Assembly: GCA_900618425.1 (NCBI GenBank)
Contig: UZAN01049099.1
Coordinates: forward strand, 5,535 to 22,804
Source of the DNA: Echinostoma caproni
Taxonomy: Eukaryota > Platyhelminthes > Trematoda > Plagiorchiida > Echinostomatidae
DNA: 17,270 nt
Direction of reading: 5' to 3'
Shown here: positions 8,940 through 17,270 of the stretch, piece after piece
Layout: each line of letters opens with the position of its first letter
Numbering within the stretch: the stretch's first letter is position 1
Notes under the pieces: generated by a model
Told to the model about the DNA's origin: nothing
The model's input: the letters and a program-made list of their open reading frames with translations, nothing else
Databases searched by the model: none
Program-made: the position numbers and the translations under genes

Positions 8940-9489
8940 CTGTGTTCGGAGTAGTACTGCACGGCATGTAATTTCATATAACGGGTATTTTATGAACGCA
9001 GCTCACCTGGTCCACGTGGTGAGATCTCGTATCCGGAAAATGCTTGCGTGCAAAGATTCACAAAAATGAGTTTAGGGAAGGTTGATTGAGAAAAGTTATC
9101 AGAGAATTTCTGAAGTCTCTGTGAAGAAAAAATCGCCAAAAAGTGCCAAGTGCCAGAGGTACATGCAGTCGAATATCGATATTCACTGTGTACAATGAAT
9201 GATACAAGCAGCAACATGGAAGGATGAGAACAGTATCCTGAAGGTCGAAACTTTAAATGATTTTCTTCTCCCTGCAGCTCTGGCAGTTAGATGGGTATCT
9301 ATGCTTGTCCGGAAATACAAATCCGCCACCGGTACAGCTCTCACCGACTGAGTATAGAAATCGCATCGAGCCAAAAAGATCAGCGATTCGCCCGCTTGCA
9401 ATCCTGATTTAAACCACATTGAAAAGAGTCTAACGTTTTCTGATGTGGCGAGTCTTTGTCAATGAAAAAAATGTCTTCAGTATCCTCCA
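8940..9489. other. Unassigned stretch before the RTE copy
   Basis: The minus strand is open at 9183-9419 (78 codons, read as S-G-L-Q-A-G-E-S-L-I-F-L-A-R-C). Its composition is acceptable but no family is recognised. No element similarity was found here. Confidence 0.25.
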
Positions 9490-10260
9490 TGAATTAATGG
9501 GTTGCACGCGCACTGCTAGCATACAAAAGGCTCGGTTGGCATTTGCTAACTTGAGACATCTGTGGCGCCGTCGCGACATACGGCTGGCTGTGAACGGTCA
9601 AGTGTATGCTGCGGTAATTCGGCCAGTTCTGCTGTATGGAACAGAAACTTGGCCATTAAGAAAACAAGATAAATATAGACTATCAGTGTCTGAACAACGC
9701 TGTCTAAGCAGAATTGCACGAATCTGGTGGGGTAGCCGGATGAGCAATGCTGAGGTTAGGGGCAGAGTTGTGGGTATCCGCGGTCGCCCACTGGAGCAAG
9801 TGGTCGACCTCCATAGATTATGTTGGTTGGGACGTGTTACGCATGTCACCAAATAGGTTCCCACGGCGAACGATGTTCGCCGAAGCAGATACCGAGTGGA
9901 AAAAAGCTAAGGGTGGTCAAGTTAAGACATGGCACGAGGGTATGAAAACCCTAACCAGGAAACTGGGTCACATAGGTCCTGTTAGGCTCCCTGGCTGGGG
10001 ACCTCGGGATGATCGTAACCGATGGTTAGAGACACTGAGTGATATGGCTGGGTATCACAACCAGTGGTGTTCGTGCATATTCGCAATCTCTTTGCAACCT
10101 CAGACCACTGAACTTCTCCATTTTCTGTTTGACTCCATTTTCAACTTTCCTTTCTTCTCTCATTCTTCATCCAAATGGGCGGCCAAAAGACGGCAACCAA
10201 AACCGACGCACGAATATGCGTAGTTAACGGTTGTACAAACTGATCTGAACTGAACGAGCT
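9490..10260 (+). mobile_element. RTE-type non-LTR retrotransposon copy 1, 5'-truncated
   Basis: The sequence encodes the C-terminal part of an endonuclease/RT polyprotein of the kind abundant in trematodes (RTE/SR2-like, recognised from memory). Landmarks are I-Q-K-A-R-L-A-F-A-N-L-R-H-L-W-R-R-R-D-I, L-L-Y-G-T-E-T-W-P, R-I-W-W-G-S-R-M-S-N-A-E-V, H-R-L-C-W-L-G-R-V, K-T-W-H-E-G-M-K and G-W-G-P-R-D-D-R-N. The endonuclease and the catalytic RT palm are absent, which is typical 5' truncation. A noncoding 3' end follows, with GGGCGGCCAAAAGAC near 10175 and a tail of TGAACTGAAC-type short repeats near 10240-10255, as expected for RTE 3' ends. The same 3' end occurs in copy 2. Confidence 0.8.
9512..10110 (+). 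pseudogene. Frameshifted RTE polyprotein C-terminus
   Basis: The coding remnant uses two frames. The first frame runs to a stop at 9854-9856 and is good up to W-L-G-R-V near 9838. The second picks up with L-R-M-S-P-N-R-F-P-R-R-T-M-F at about 9837 and continues through the G-W-G-P-R-D motif to S-D-M-A. The simplest explanation is loss of one base at about 9836-9839. Relative to copy 2 there are also small insertions near 9498-9520, between the shared ATGAATTA, TGCACGC and ATACA blocks. There is no evidence that it is expressed. Confidence 0.75.
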
Positions 10261-11330
10261 CTGACCGCTGCTTATTCGGTGTTGGAACGAACTGAAATCT
10301 AACTGTAAGCCCATCACTATGATAGTTTTCAGTTCTGAGCAATAAAGGTCATTGTTTTTGTATTTGATCACGTGATATTTTTCACAACCACTTGGTTAGG
10401 GGCTAAGATGAAAGTATTTCTTATCAGTCAGACACATTACCCAAGATAAGATAGATTGCGTAGAGCAAGGTTCAAATCAATGTAATCGAGCTTGATATGC
10501 TGATCAGACGGAACATGCACGCACGCCCGTATTTGTGTGTTTTGAGGGTGGATGGGTTGGGGGGGGTGGGTGAACGGGGGTACAAAAAGCAGTTGGTACA
10601 CTACTGTGCAGCGGTACTCGTGTCAAGACCGCAACAGTCAATTTTCCTCCTCACACTGACTCTGACGAATCAAATTAATCGTGAAAATATTGAAAGGACT
10701 ATCAAGATTCATGCTATTCACTAGGCATTTTTAAAGTATCACAAAATCGCTTCTTTATAGCATTTTTTTATTCGGGAACAGAAATAGGGAACACATTCGC
10801 ATGCCTGATTGGAGAAAAGGAGAACTGTCTAGTGCAATCAGGCAAGACTTGGGATTGTCTCGATTCGGGAGCAAGGCACTCGGTCACATGTGACGATAAA
10901 GCAATATGCCAAGACTTCTCGTTTTCTTCTTTCGGTATTGAAGTGATGAGAAGATCACACCCGACTGACTGTAATTGACCTTATGAACAAATGCTGATTT
11001 TCATTTCCACCAAAACTATCTTGCATTTCTGTCTGGAAATGATCACAATTTAATATTAGAGTCCCCACAGTGGTCATTACTTTTAAGCTCAGTCTGTTTG
11101 CTAACCGCGGTCTTGTGAAAAAATCTTCGCTGCAATGGGATGCAATTTCTCGATTTTCCTTATGCAACAATAATTTTCTGACAAACTGTAACGCTTTTTC
11201 TCAAACTGAGGTCAGCTTCATTTCAACACAGAAAGAGTGTGGGAAGACAGATAGTCAACCCACGGGTAGAAAAATTGTGTGATCAATTGACCAATGAGGT
11301 GCGCTGAACGGAAGCGGATTCAACCGCAGC
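10261..11330. other. Unassigned stretch with a G-rich tract
   Basis: Short frames occur at 10497-10724 (plus), 10955-11170 (minus) and 11070-11282 (plus). None has a recognisable domain. The notable item is the G-rich motif annotated separately. No splice-supported exon was found. Confidence 0.3.
10546..10580 (+). other. Potential G-quadruplex motif
   Basis: Five G-runs lie within 35 bases on the plus strand: 3 G at 10546, 3 G at 10554, 8 G at 10559, 3 G at 10568 and 5 G at 10576, with loops of 5, 2, 1 and 5 bases. This meets the usual G3+ with 1-7 base loops rule. A role is unknown. Confidence 0.8.
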
Positions 11331-11435
11331 GTTTGTTTCTCAATTCAAAATGATAATCTCTCAGTTGAGAGTGATGGTTTCTCAATTCAAAAAGGCGGTT
11401 TCGCAAATCAAAGTGATGGTTTTTCAAATCAATCT
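11331..11435. repeat. 21-bp minisatellite, five units
   Basis: Five consecutive 21-base units, diverged, of the type GATGGTTTCTCAATTCAAAAT. The unit is a multiple of three, so both strands stay open: minus-strand units read D-L-R-N-R-L-F or E-L-R-N-H-H-S, and plus-strand units read V-M-V-S-Q-F-K. The second unit also contains a short inverted repeat (CTCTCAGTTGAGAG). This is a tandem repeat, not evidence for a gene. Confidence 0.9.
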
Positions 11436-11468
11436 TAGAATGGTATGGAACGGTATGGAACCTGTGAA

Positions 11469-11520
11469 ACACAACAACAACAAGAACAACAAGAACAACA
11501 ATAAAAACCACGACAACAGC
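11469..11520. repeat. AAC-rich low-complexity tract
   Basis: Imperfect AAC/AAG triplets (ACAACAACAACAAGAACAAC and onward), next to the 21-bp minisatellite. Confidence 0.85.
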
Positions 11521-11571
11521 AAATGTCTGTGATTAAGCGGCGCATTTTTCGCCTACAGCTTCTACCCCGTG

Positions 11572-11582
11572 CCCCCCCCCCC
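11572..11582. repeat. Poly-C run of 11
   Basis: Eleven consecutive C. A shorter C-run of 7 followed by CCCGGGCCCGG lies at 12840-12860. Confidence 0.9.
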
Positions 11583-11599
11583 AAAAGCACATTCAGAAT

Positions 11600-12298
11600 G
11601 GCTTAGTAGGTTATAATATATCATCCATGGTGACCTCTTGCAAAGGATCCGTATCAATTTGTCAGATATATCGAGTGATATATTTTTAAAAATAAATCGG
11701 CTATGCTCATTCGGTGACCAGAGATTAGAGCGTGCAAGTGCTAGTGCGATTCAGAGTTTCAGTGGCGTCTGTGATTCGTGATTCGTAATTTGTGCCTACT
11801 TTGACTGCTACATGACGAAATTATGAAGACAGCAATGTCTTCCATGCTGTTCCGGATACCACATCTCTTAGGCAATGAGGCGGGGCTGGACTGAATGCAT
11901 CTTCACTCGTTGGCCCTTCTGCAAGCACTGAAGATGTCACCTCGGCTGATTATGTGGCGTTTGCAAACAAAATTCCAACCTCGACGAACAGACAAACAGA
12001 AAATTCATGGTAACAGATCAGAATGTGAAACGCATTTTCAAAATGCAGGTTTTTCAATTAGTGATAGACGGTTTAACAAAAGAAACCACTTCAATTGCAT
12101 CATTGGCATTTCATGGTTATGTAACAAGATCAGTCAGTCATATTGCCTAAGCCCACTCAGCCGGACACAAATTCTTGGATTAAAAACAATCCCTTGTTTT
12201 CGTATGATACAGTACCACTTCGAAACCGGGCAATTTGTGAGTATAGAAGCCGTAGATATGTCTGTTTCACGTGAAAATACAGTCAACATTTATGTAGT
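11600..12298. other. Unassigned stretch with one 148-codon frame
   Basis: A plus-strand frame spans 11895-12341 (with its stop). The translation is basic and Cys-containing but not recognised, and there are stops just upstream in all credible extensions. It might be a decayed internal region of an LTR element, because an LTR-like fragment may lie at 11725-11790. This is weak. Confidence 0.2.
11725..11790 (+). repeat. Possible fragment of the LTR-like repeat
   Basis: TGCAAGTGCTAGTGCGATTC near 11734 closely resembles TGCAAGTGCTAATGTGATCC in the copy near 17075-17095, and the following GTGATTCGTGATTCG resembles the end region of the copy at 13625-14102. The match is short, so chance is possible. 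Confidence 0.35.
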
Positions 12299-12660
12299 CT
12301 ATATCATCCTACGTGGTCTTGCTCTAACACTATTGGAATAAAAATCTGTTCCGATGTTTAGGGAAACTGTTCCCCCGGAGAATTGCCATGCCGTTTGAAA
12401 GATAAATGCACGATTGTCAATCAGCTGCGAGCGAAAGACAGTCAAATGAGACGAGTACTTGAACGCGATGGTTCCAGTTCCCGGTCCCGCAGATGGATCC
12501 GGATGAGAGTCACGCACGTCTTGCACAGGGACTGTGCAAAGCGGAACATCTGCAATGGTTCTGTTTATCTGTCGGAAGACGTTAGGGACATTTGATGCTG
12601 AATCGGTTTCTGATGAATTGAATGCGATCAGGTATCTCATGGGCCCATCGTGTTTCATAG
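12299..12660 (-). other. Unrecognised open frame next to an LTR fragment
   Basis: The minus strand is open from 12733 to a stop at 12299, but 12666-12733 belongs to the LTR-like repeat, so only about 120 codons are unique. They read E-T-D-S-A-S-N-V-P-N-V-F-R-Q and later A-F-I-F-Q-T-A-W-Q-F. Composition is protein-like, no family is recognised and no good donor is seen. It could be an exon or part of an old element. Confidence 0.25.
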
Positions 12661-12665
12661 TGTGA

Positions 12666-12770
12666 TGTAATGATTGTGGTAGTAGTAGTAGTACGCACAG
12701 AATTCGGAACAAAAACCACGTAACAGAAATCAAAGGACACGAATCTAGGATCAGCTATCACGCATGCCTA
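12666..12770 (-). repeat. LTR-like repeat, 3'-end fragment
   Basis: Similar to the end of the copy at 13625-14102. Both read on the minus strand GATTCGTGTCC, then TTCCGAATTC, then GCG with TAC repeats (five units here, six in the other copy), then CACAATCATTACA. Similarity stops sharply at that ACA in both, so it is the likely terminus. The 5' part of the repeat is not recognisable upstream of about 12770. Confidence 0.7.
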
Positions 12771-13092
12771 GCAGACCGTTTCTGACGTTGTGAGATAACA
12801 GATAACTCACGTGCGCAATCTGCTAAAAAAACACATGTACCCCCCCACACCCGGGCCCGGTATTTTCGATTCCGACATGTGAATTGCTTCTTTTCTGATG
12901 ACGCAACATAGCACACCACTAATGTAGACATCGCGGATGGAATTCACGGTGACATTTAGTTACAAAAGTGATAAACTGTGAGACAGAAACAACGCATTGT
13001 ATACGCAACGTGTATGTACCCTTTTGTGCCGGTTTCCGAAAACGTAGCGTTTAGTGCTGCCGTGCAGTTAGTTCCCTCTCGCACATTCTTAC

Positions 13093-13267
13093 CAAACATA
13101 GAAATTGGTGACGAAAAACAAAGATCGGTTCCGATTGTAAAGCTACATTCCGCAGTTGTGGTGACTATATAAAGGTCATAGCGAATAGGCAGCTCATTTG
13201 TCCATTTATTTGGCAGAATGCGCTCCGACATTTTCTGCCCGATGACCGTTCCGACCATATCAAGGTA
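13093..13267 (-). CDS. Candidate exon, unrecognised protein
   Basis: The minus strand is open between an acceptor-like CCACCCTAG ending at 13268 and a strong donor, TTTG-GTAAGA, at 13092. The translation includes L-P-I-R-Y-D-L-Y-I-V and F-T-I-G-T-D-L-C-F-S-S. It vaguely recalls the start of M1 peptidase domains (L-P-x-x-Y-D-L) but lacks any catalytic motif, so I do not assign it. The open frame continues past the donor to 12956. No partner exon is identified. Confidence 0.25.
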
Positions 13268-13548
13268 CTAGGGTGGATATGTGACCCATTGCGTGACACA
13301 CGTACCTTAATCATGCACTAATCTGTAGTCGAAATTGATCACCATTGGATGTTCCATCCTTAAGGACTGCTACGTATATTGTCGCTCGTCGTCAAAGTCC
13401 TAACGTGTTTGTCTCAATGTTAAATTCAAACGTACTATCGATTCGAAGAGGGACTACAACAAAGCTAGATGGCACGATTTGCGTCAAGGCACATTTGCCT
13501 GCATGTCAGCTGGGGTACTACGACAGAAAACAGCCATTTATGTCTAGA

Positions 13549-13613
13549 CGGTGAATATTTGGATTAGCCCATTCGGTTTTCCACAGGCATCAGACACTGT
13601 TGATGAGCTTGAA
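13549..13613. repeat. Dispersed repeat block, copy at the end of the LTR-like repeat
   Basis: The plus strand reads GGATTAGCCCATTCGG, TTTTCCACAGG and CACTGTTGATGA. The same block, with few changes, occurs at 15464-15530 inside the 3' region of RTE copy 2. It may be a fragment of that RTE's 3' untranslated region or an independent short repeat. Confidence 0.7.
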
Positions 13614-13624
13614 GTAAAATCCAG

Positions 13625-14102
13625 TGTAATGATTGTGGTAGTAGTAGTAGTAGTACGCACGGAATTCGGAATGCAAGCCACGCATTCGGAATCACCGGAC
13701 ACGAATCAAGTATTAGCTGTCACGGACTGGATTACAGAAGCACCGGACCGCAATGGCACGAGCTCGCAATATCCCACGTGAACGAGACGCGAGGAAGAGG
13801 GCACAAGACTGGCAACTCGTAGTTCGTTTATTGAAAGAAATGAAGGCGATTAAATAATATGTACAAAAGAAGAAGCATTGGTTATCTAGGCTTCCACCAA
13901 TCGAATTAACAATACTGCTTGCATAATTCTGCTTCTGTCAGCACTGTCTCGGATTGGCTGGCACGATCTGCCTATGGCGTGTAGTCAGGATCCGTACGCG
14001 TGTCATTGACGCCACCTTTTAAATTTGATTGATCGCAGGTGTCCAGAAACTGTAACGCGCCACTCCAGGGTAGGCGTCATCACGTAGTCATGGCTCACTA
14101 CA
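13625..14102 (-). repeat. LTR-like repeat, near-complete solo copy
   Basis: On the minus strand it starts TGTAGTGAGCC and ends CATTACA, so the termini are TGT...ACA as in LTRs, at about 478 bp. Internal blocks shared with the copy at 16760-17105, in order, are: TACGTGATGACGC, CGTTACAGTTTCTGG, GATCAATCA, a CCAATC block, ACCAATG, TTTTGTACATATTATTTAATC split over 13842-13861, TTTCTTTCAA and CCTCTTCCTCG. The AT-rich block could hold a TATA box or polyadenylation site. Flanks show no matching target duplication, and no internal gag-pol was found, so 'solo LTR' is an inference from the termini. Confidence 0.65.
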
Positions 14103-15344
14103 TGTGATTAAAATGTACTCAGTCTGAGTGGTTGAGATTGTGGTGTTCCAACGTTATCCAAGGAGCTATATGATCCGGTTTCAGGACAAACAACCAGAAG
14201 CTGGTTCTGTGTACTAATCAGTATCACTATGATTCAATCCGGAAATGTATGGTAGGAAAAACACCAATAGTGAGTGTTTGATACGCATTCGGCCAATAAT
14301 CCTTTCTTGCACACATTATTGTTAATTTGTTTGATTTCTCCCAGTATACCAACTACTACTTCTATGGCCTTCTTCCTGCTTCTCGGAATCGGTGATTGTG
14401 ATAGCTTATTATCAATGCGATTTCGATTTTGATGTGCAGATATTTCGAGTGCTACAGAGATTAGGGAAAGTACTACCAAACCGAGTCACAAACAGACATA
14501 CTTTTATGAACCGCACAGAATTAGTCATAATTTCGGGCGCATTTATGGACAACGCCCCGCATTAGTTGTTGTTCTCGAATGGTAGCCGAAACGTACTCAC
14601 GTATCCGAGTACACAGCCTATTGGATTGGGATTGCGAGATCACGTATCATTACCGATTTAGAGCTACACACACACACCCTCTACACACAAAGTGAATGAC
14701 AACATATTGAGTATTTTTACCCACATGAGTGCAGTTTTTCCTTGGTTTGCGTGTAGTCCATTCATATAGGGTTTCAGCAGCGAACATCTGGTACTTCCTG
14801 ATTTACCAACTGTGCTTGGGAGTTGGTGTTTTTTGGACGCCTCATTAGAACTTACACCACTGAGTGGGGAGGAAATAAGTAGGCGGTTTTTACTTGCGAT
14901 GACTTCGTGAAACTGAATGCACAAAAGGCGGTGGCTTTGAGTTAGTTAATTACAAGCCAGAATTACTGGAAGCTATTAACTGTTCTAAGAATAATGTTCC
15001 TTAGTGCACGTACTGATGAACCACTCTATTTGAACGTACCAAACACAAGCTATCTTTCTGCTGGAGGAGGGAGAATAGTATCCATGTGATCAAGCATTGT
15101 TTGTTGGGCTCTAACGCAACTGTTGTACAGTTTTTTCCGGAAGGAAAACACCATACGAAAATAAACCCCACAAGTTATTCATTATTTTATCAGCATGTGC
15201 GTTCGTATGAGTAGGACACTCTTACACAACTCGGCCGGTCTTATGGCTGTTGATAGTCCCCTAAAACGATTCAGTCCAACATTTCTCGATGTTCGAAAAT
15301 TCTCTCAAATGATGATTTTGGTACCTGTGACAGATAGCGGTTAT
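14103..15344. other. Unassigned stretch with one weak exon candidate
   Basis: A minus-strand segment at 14350-14451 lies between an acceptor (CCCTAATCTCTGTAG) and a weak donor (GTTG-GTATAC) and is open, reading S-A-H-Q-N-R-N-R-I-D-N-K-L. It is a low-confidence exon. A CA run lies at about 14667-14680. The frame at 14664-14924 is not recognised. Nothing else is supported. Confidence 0.25.
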
Positions 15345-16345
15345 TTTAGTCGGTTGCAGTCAGTCAGTTTCAGTTTTCACTTTGCACTTTTGTGCACCGG
15401 TTTTGGTTACTGTCTTTTGGCCGCCCATTCGGATAAAGCAGCAGAATGAAGGTTGAAGTTTACACAGTGAATGCTCGGATTAGCCCATTCGGTTTTTCAC
15501 AGGTACTAGGCACTGTTGATGATCTTGGATGTGGGTTTCACTCCATGGGAGATTGATAATTCCCTACTAGTTGAATGCATTTAAATGCGATGGTTAAAAT
15601 GTTGAGAATTAATTTGAGGGGAAGATAGAGATTTCATATAGATTGGGGTTTCGAGGATAATGAGAAGATACACGAGCGCCACTGTTTCCAACACTCAGCC
15701 ATGTCACTCAGAGTCACTAACCACCGGTTGCCATGGTCTCGGGGTCCCCACACAGGGAGCCTAACGGGACCTGTGTGACCCAGTGTCCTGGTTAGGGTTT
15801 TCATACTCTCATGCCAGATCTTAGTTTGTCCATCCTCTACCTGCCTCGGCCAGCATCGCTTGCGGTGGCAACCTATTTGGTGACATGCGTAACACATGCC
15901 ACAATCGGCGTAAACTATGGAGATCGACCATTTGCTCCAGTGAATAGTTTCCCCACCAGACTTATGCATTACGAAGTAGGATTCGAAAACCGACAATCTA
16001 TTTTTATCTTGTTCCCGTAATGGCCAAGTATCTGCACTGTATAACAGCACTGATCGAACTGTTGCAGCATGTACTAGATCCTTCACAGACAGCTGAATGT
16101 CTCGACGGTGCCACAGATGTGTCAAGTTGGCAAATGCCAACCGAGCCTTCTGTATGCGTGCAGATAATTCATCCATCACACGCCTACCAAGTGAGTTATA
16201 GCTGCTCAAAGAGCAAAATTTGTCTACTTCCTCTACTACTTCCCCATTCAGGGTGAGACTGGGTGCTGGAAAAACCCAATTTTGTAGAAACATTTTACAC
16301 TTTGAAGGTGTTAGGTGCATACCAGTCAGTAAATTGATCTTAGTT
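15345..16345 (-). mobile_element. RTE-type non-LTR retrotransposon copy 2
   Basis: Opposite in orientation to copy 1 and extending further 5'. It begins with M-H-L-T-P-S-K-C-K-M, a segment just after the RT palm, and runs through the shared Q-K-A-R-L-A-F-A-N-L and G-P-R-D-H-G-N-R-W blocks. The noncoding 3' part (15633 down to about 15345) ends with the same GGGCGGCCAAAAGAC block (near 15412-15426) and a run of TGACTGACTG-type repeats (15350-15365). It contains the short block that also lies next to the LTR-like repeat. The catalytic RT and endonuclease are missing. Confidence 0.8.
15634..16320 (-). pseudogene. RTE polyprotein C-terminus with internal deletion
   Basis: It stays open for 228 codons despite damage. 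Compared with copy 1, about 49 bases are missing at roughly 15935-15950 (between the shared TCTGGTGGGG and ACTGGAGCAA). This removes most of the S-R-M-S-N-A-E-V segment and throws the next part out of frame, so I-H-W-S-K-W-S-I-S-I-V-Y replaces the normal H-R-L-x-W-L-G motif. The frame returns to normal near Q-V-E-D-G-Q-T-K-I-W-H. The open frame therefore overstates its integrity. Confidence 0.75.
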
Positions 16346-16759
16346 CACGTGTCCGAATAGTCCGTTTTGTTTCTTTGTTATATACAGGCTCCACAAATCG
16401 AAACCAGCAATAAGATATCCGGTGCTCATACGGTGCACATACAATCGTGGAAGACAACTAAAATGCTAGCCAATAGTCAATTCCTACACACTAAATAAGC
16501 AGTTATTTGATTAGGAAAATGAATCTTGACCTTGTCCAACTAAATGTGTGGATGCGGGTGCAAATGAACAAGATAAAATACAGAAAAAATTACAATGGGC
16601 AATTTCAGTGTTGTAAAAAAGTGAATAGAAAAGATCGATTCGAATTAGATCGGATCTGTTCTAAAGTCTGTATTCCGCCACCTCGGATTATTGTTGAATT
16701 TTGGACGGGAACATATCACTCAAAGACCTGGATACAGTTGAAACAACTGAATGAATTAC
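16346..16759. other. Unassigned stretch before the second LTR-like copy
   Basis: A plus-strand frame (16507-16767) of 86 codons is lysine- and asparagine-rich and stops a few bases into the LTR-like repeat. That position would suit the end of an element's last ORF, but no retroelement motif is visible in it. Confidence 0.2.
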
Positions 16760-17105
16760 TGTGTTGATCCAACTCTACGAGATGATGCACACCATGGAGC
16801 GACACGTTACAGTTATAGGAGAACTGTGATCAATCACGCTTCACGGGTGACGTCAGCAAAGCGCGAAAGTGTCACAACTTCAAGACTACTACCAACCAAT
16901 CAGAAACCGTGCGGCCCAGAAAGAGGCTGAACAACACCAGAAATACTAGAACGCGATTAGCAGAGCCTTGGATGACCAATGAATTTGTTTTGTACATATT
17001 ATTTAATCCATCTGATTTCTTTCAACACACATCCCGGTGGCCTTTTCCTCGTATCTTGGTTCCGTGGGATAATATGCAAGTGCTAATGTGATCCAAAGAT
17101 TCAAA
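16760..17105 (+). repeat. LTR-like repeat, plus-strand copy, 3'-truncated
   Basis: It starts TGTGTTGATCC at 16760 and follows the copy at 13625-14102 block by block: GATGATGC, CGTTACAGTTATAGG, GATCAATCA, CCAATCAGAAACCG, TGACCAATG, TTTTGTACATATTATTTAATC split at 16989-17009, TTTCTTTCAA, CCTTTTCCTCG and GTGGGATAATATGC. Similarity fades at about 17105, and the TAC-repeat end is not found in the remaining 165 bases. Confidence 0.65.
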
Positions 17106-17270
17106 GATTTATTATGGGAATAAATTACAAGCTCATGCTTTTCTGTTCCCATAGGTTCGTGCGGTGGATTAAGAAACAGTGATACATACAAATCTTTTGT
17201 AAACTGTCACGTGATACGTGCTTTTTTCACTGCTTTACGTAGCTTCATTTATGTTGGAACGTAAGATATG
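17106..17270. other. Unassigned window end
   Basis: No feature recognised. The minus-strand frame reaching from 17191 into the LTR-like repeat is chance. Confidence 0.4.

Noticed and set aside
12956..13258. M1 aminopeptidase start
   Set aside because: Only a short L-P-x-R-Y-D-L-like string is shared; no zinc-binding or exopeptidase motif is present.
13620..14107. Target site duplication around the LTR-like copy
   Set aside because: The five bases on each side (TCCAG and TGTGA on the plus strand) do not match, so no duplication can be claimed.
1..17270. CRISPR array, bacterial operon, rRNA or intact tRNA genes
   Set aside because: No regularly spaced direct repeats with unique spacers, no ribosome-binding-site-led gene strings and no complete cloverleaf were seen; the content is eukaryotic.

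Overview
The window looks like intergenic or intronic DNA from a digenean trematode (flatworm) genome. No prokaryotic operon, rRNA gene or intact long CDS is visible. This rests on the protein similarity of the mobile-element relics, recognised from memory of schistosome and liver-fluke elements, on the AT-leaning composition with many microsatellites, and on short trematode-like introns in candidate exons. The species cannot be named from what I can see.

Layout: (1) 1-3400 holds two decayed Penelope-like elements (PLEs), both on the minus strand. The left one (1-1225) keeps part of a reverse transcriptase (RT) and a GIY-YIG endonuclease domain that runs off the window edge. The right one (2035-3400) keeps RT fragments and a GIY-YIG remnant, separated by a 64-bp almost perfect AT palindrome. 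(2) 3401-9500 is mostly unassigned. It contains several short open frames on the minus strand with plausible splice sites; the best is an exon pair at 3935-4019 and 4070-4419 joined by a 50-bp intron. It also has a tRNA-like SINE remnant near 7800 and microsatellites. (3) 9490-10260 is a 5'-truncated, frameshifted RTE-type non-LTR retrotransposon on the plus strand. (4) 10260-13620 is unassigned sequence with a strong G-quadruplex motif, a 21-bp minisatellite, a C-run, and pieces of an LTR-like repeat. (5) 13625-14102 (minus) and 16760-17105 (plus) are diverged copies of one LTR-like repeat, with a 3'-end fragment at 12666-12770. I do not recognise this family. (6) 15345-16345 is a second RTE copy, on the minus strand, with a short internal deletion.

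The recognisable genes do not work together as a system. They are dead or dying copies of three retroelement classes (PLE, RTE, LTR-like) that have accumulated in one place. I found no convincing new functional system. The most unusual items are the palindrome inside a PLE, the LTR-like family with a TAC microsatellite at its end, and the minisatellite that encodes heptads on both strands.
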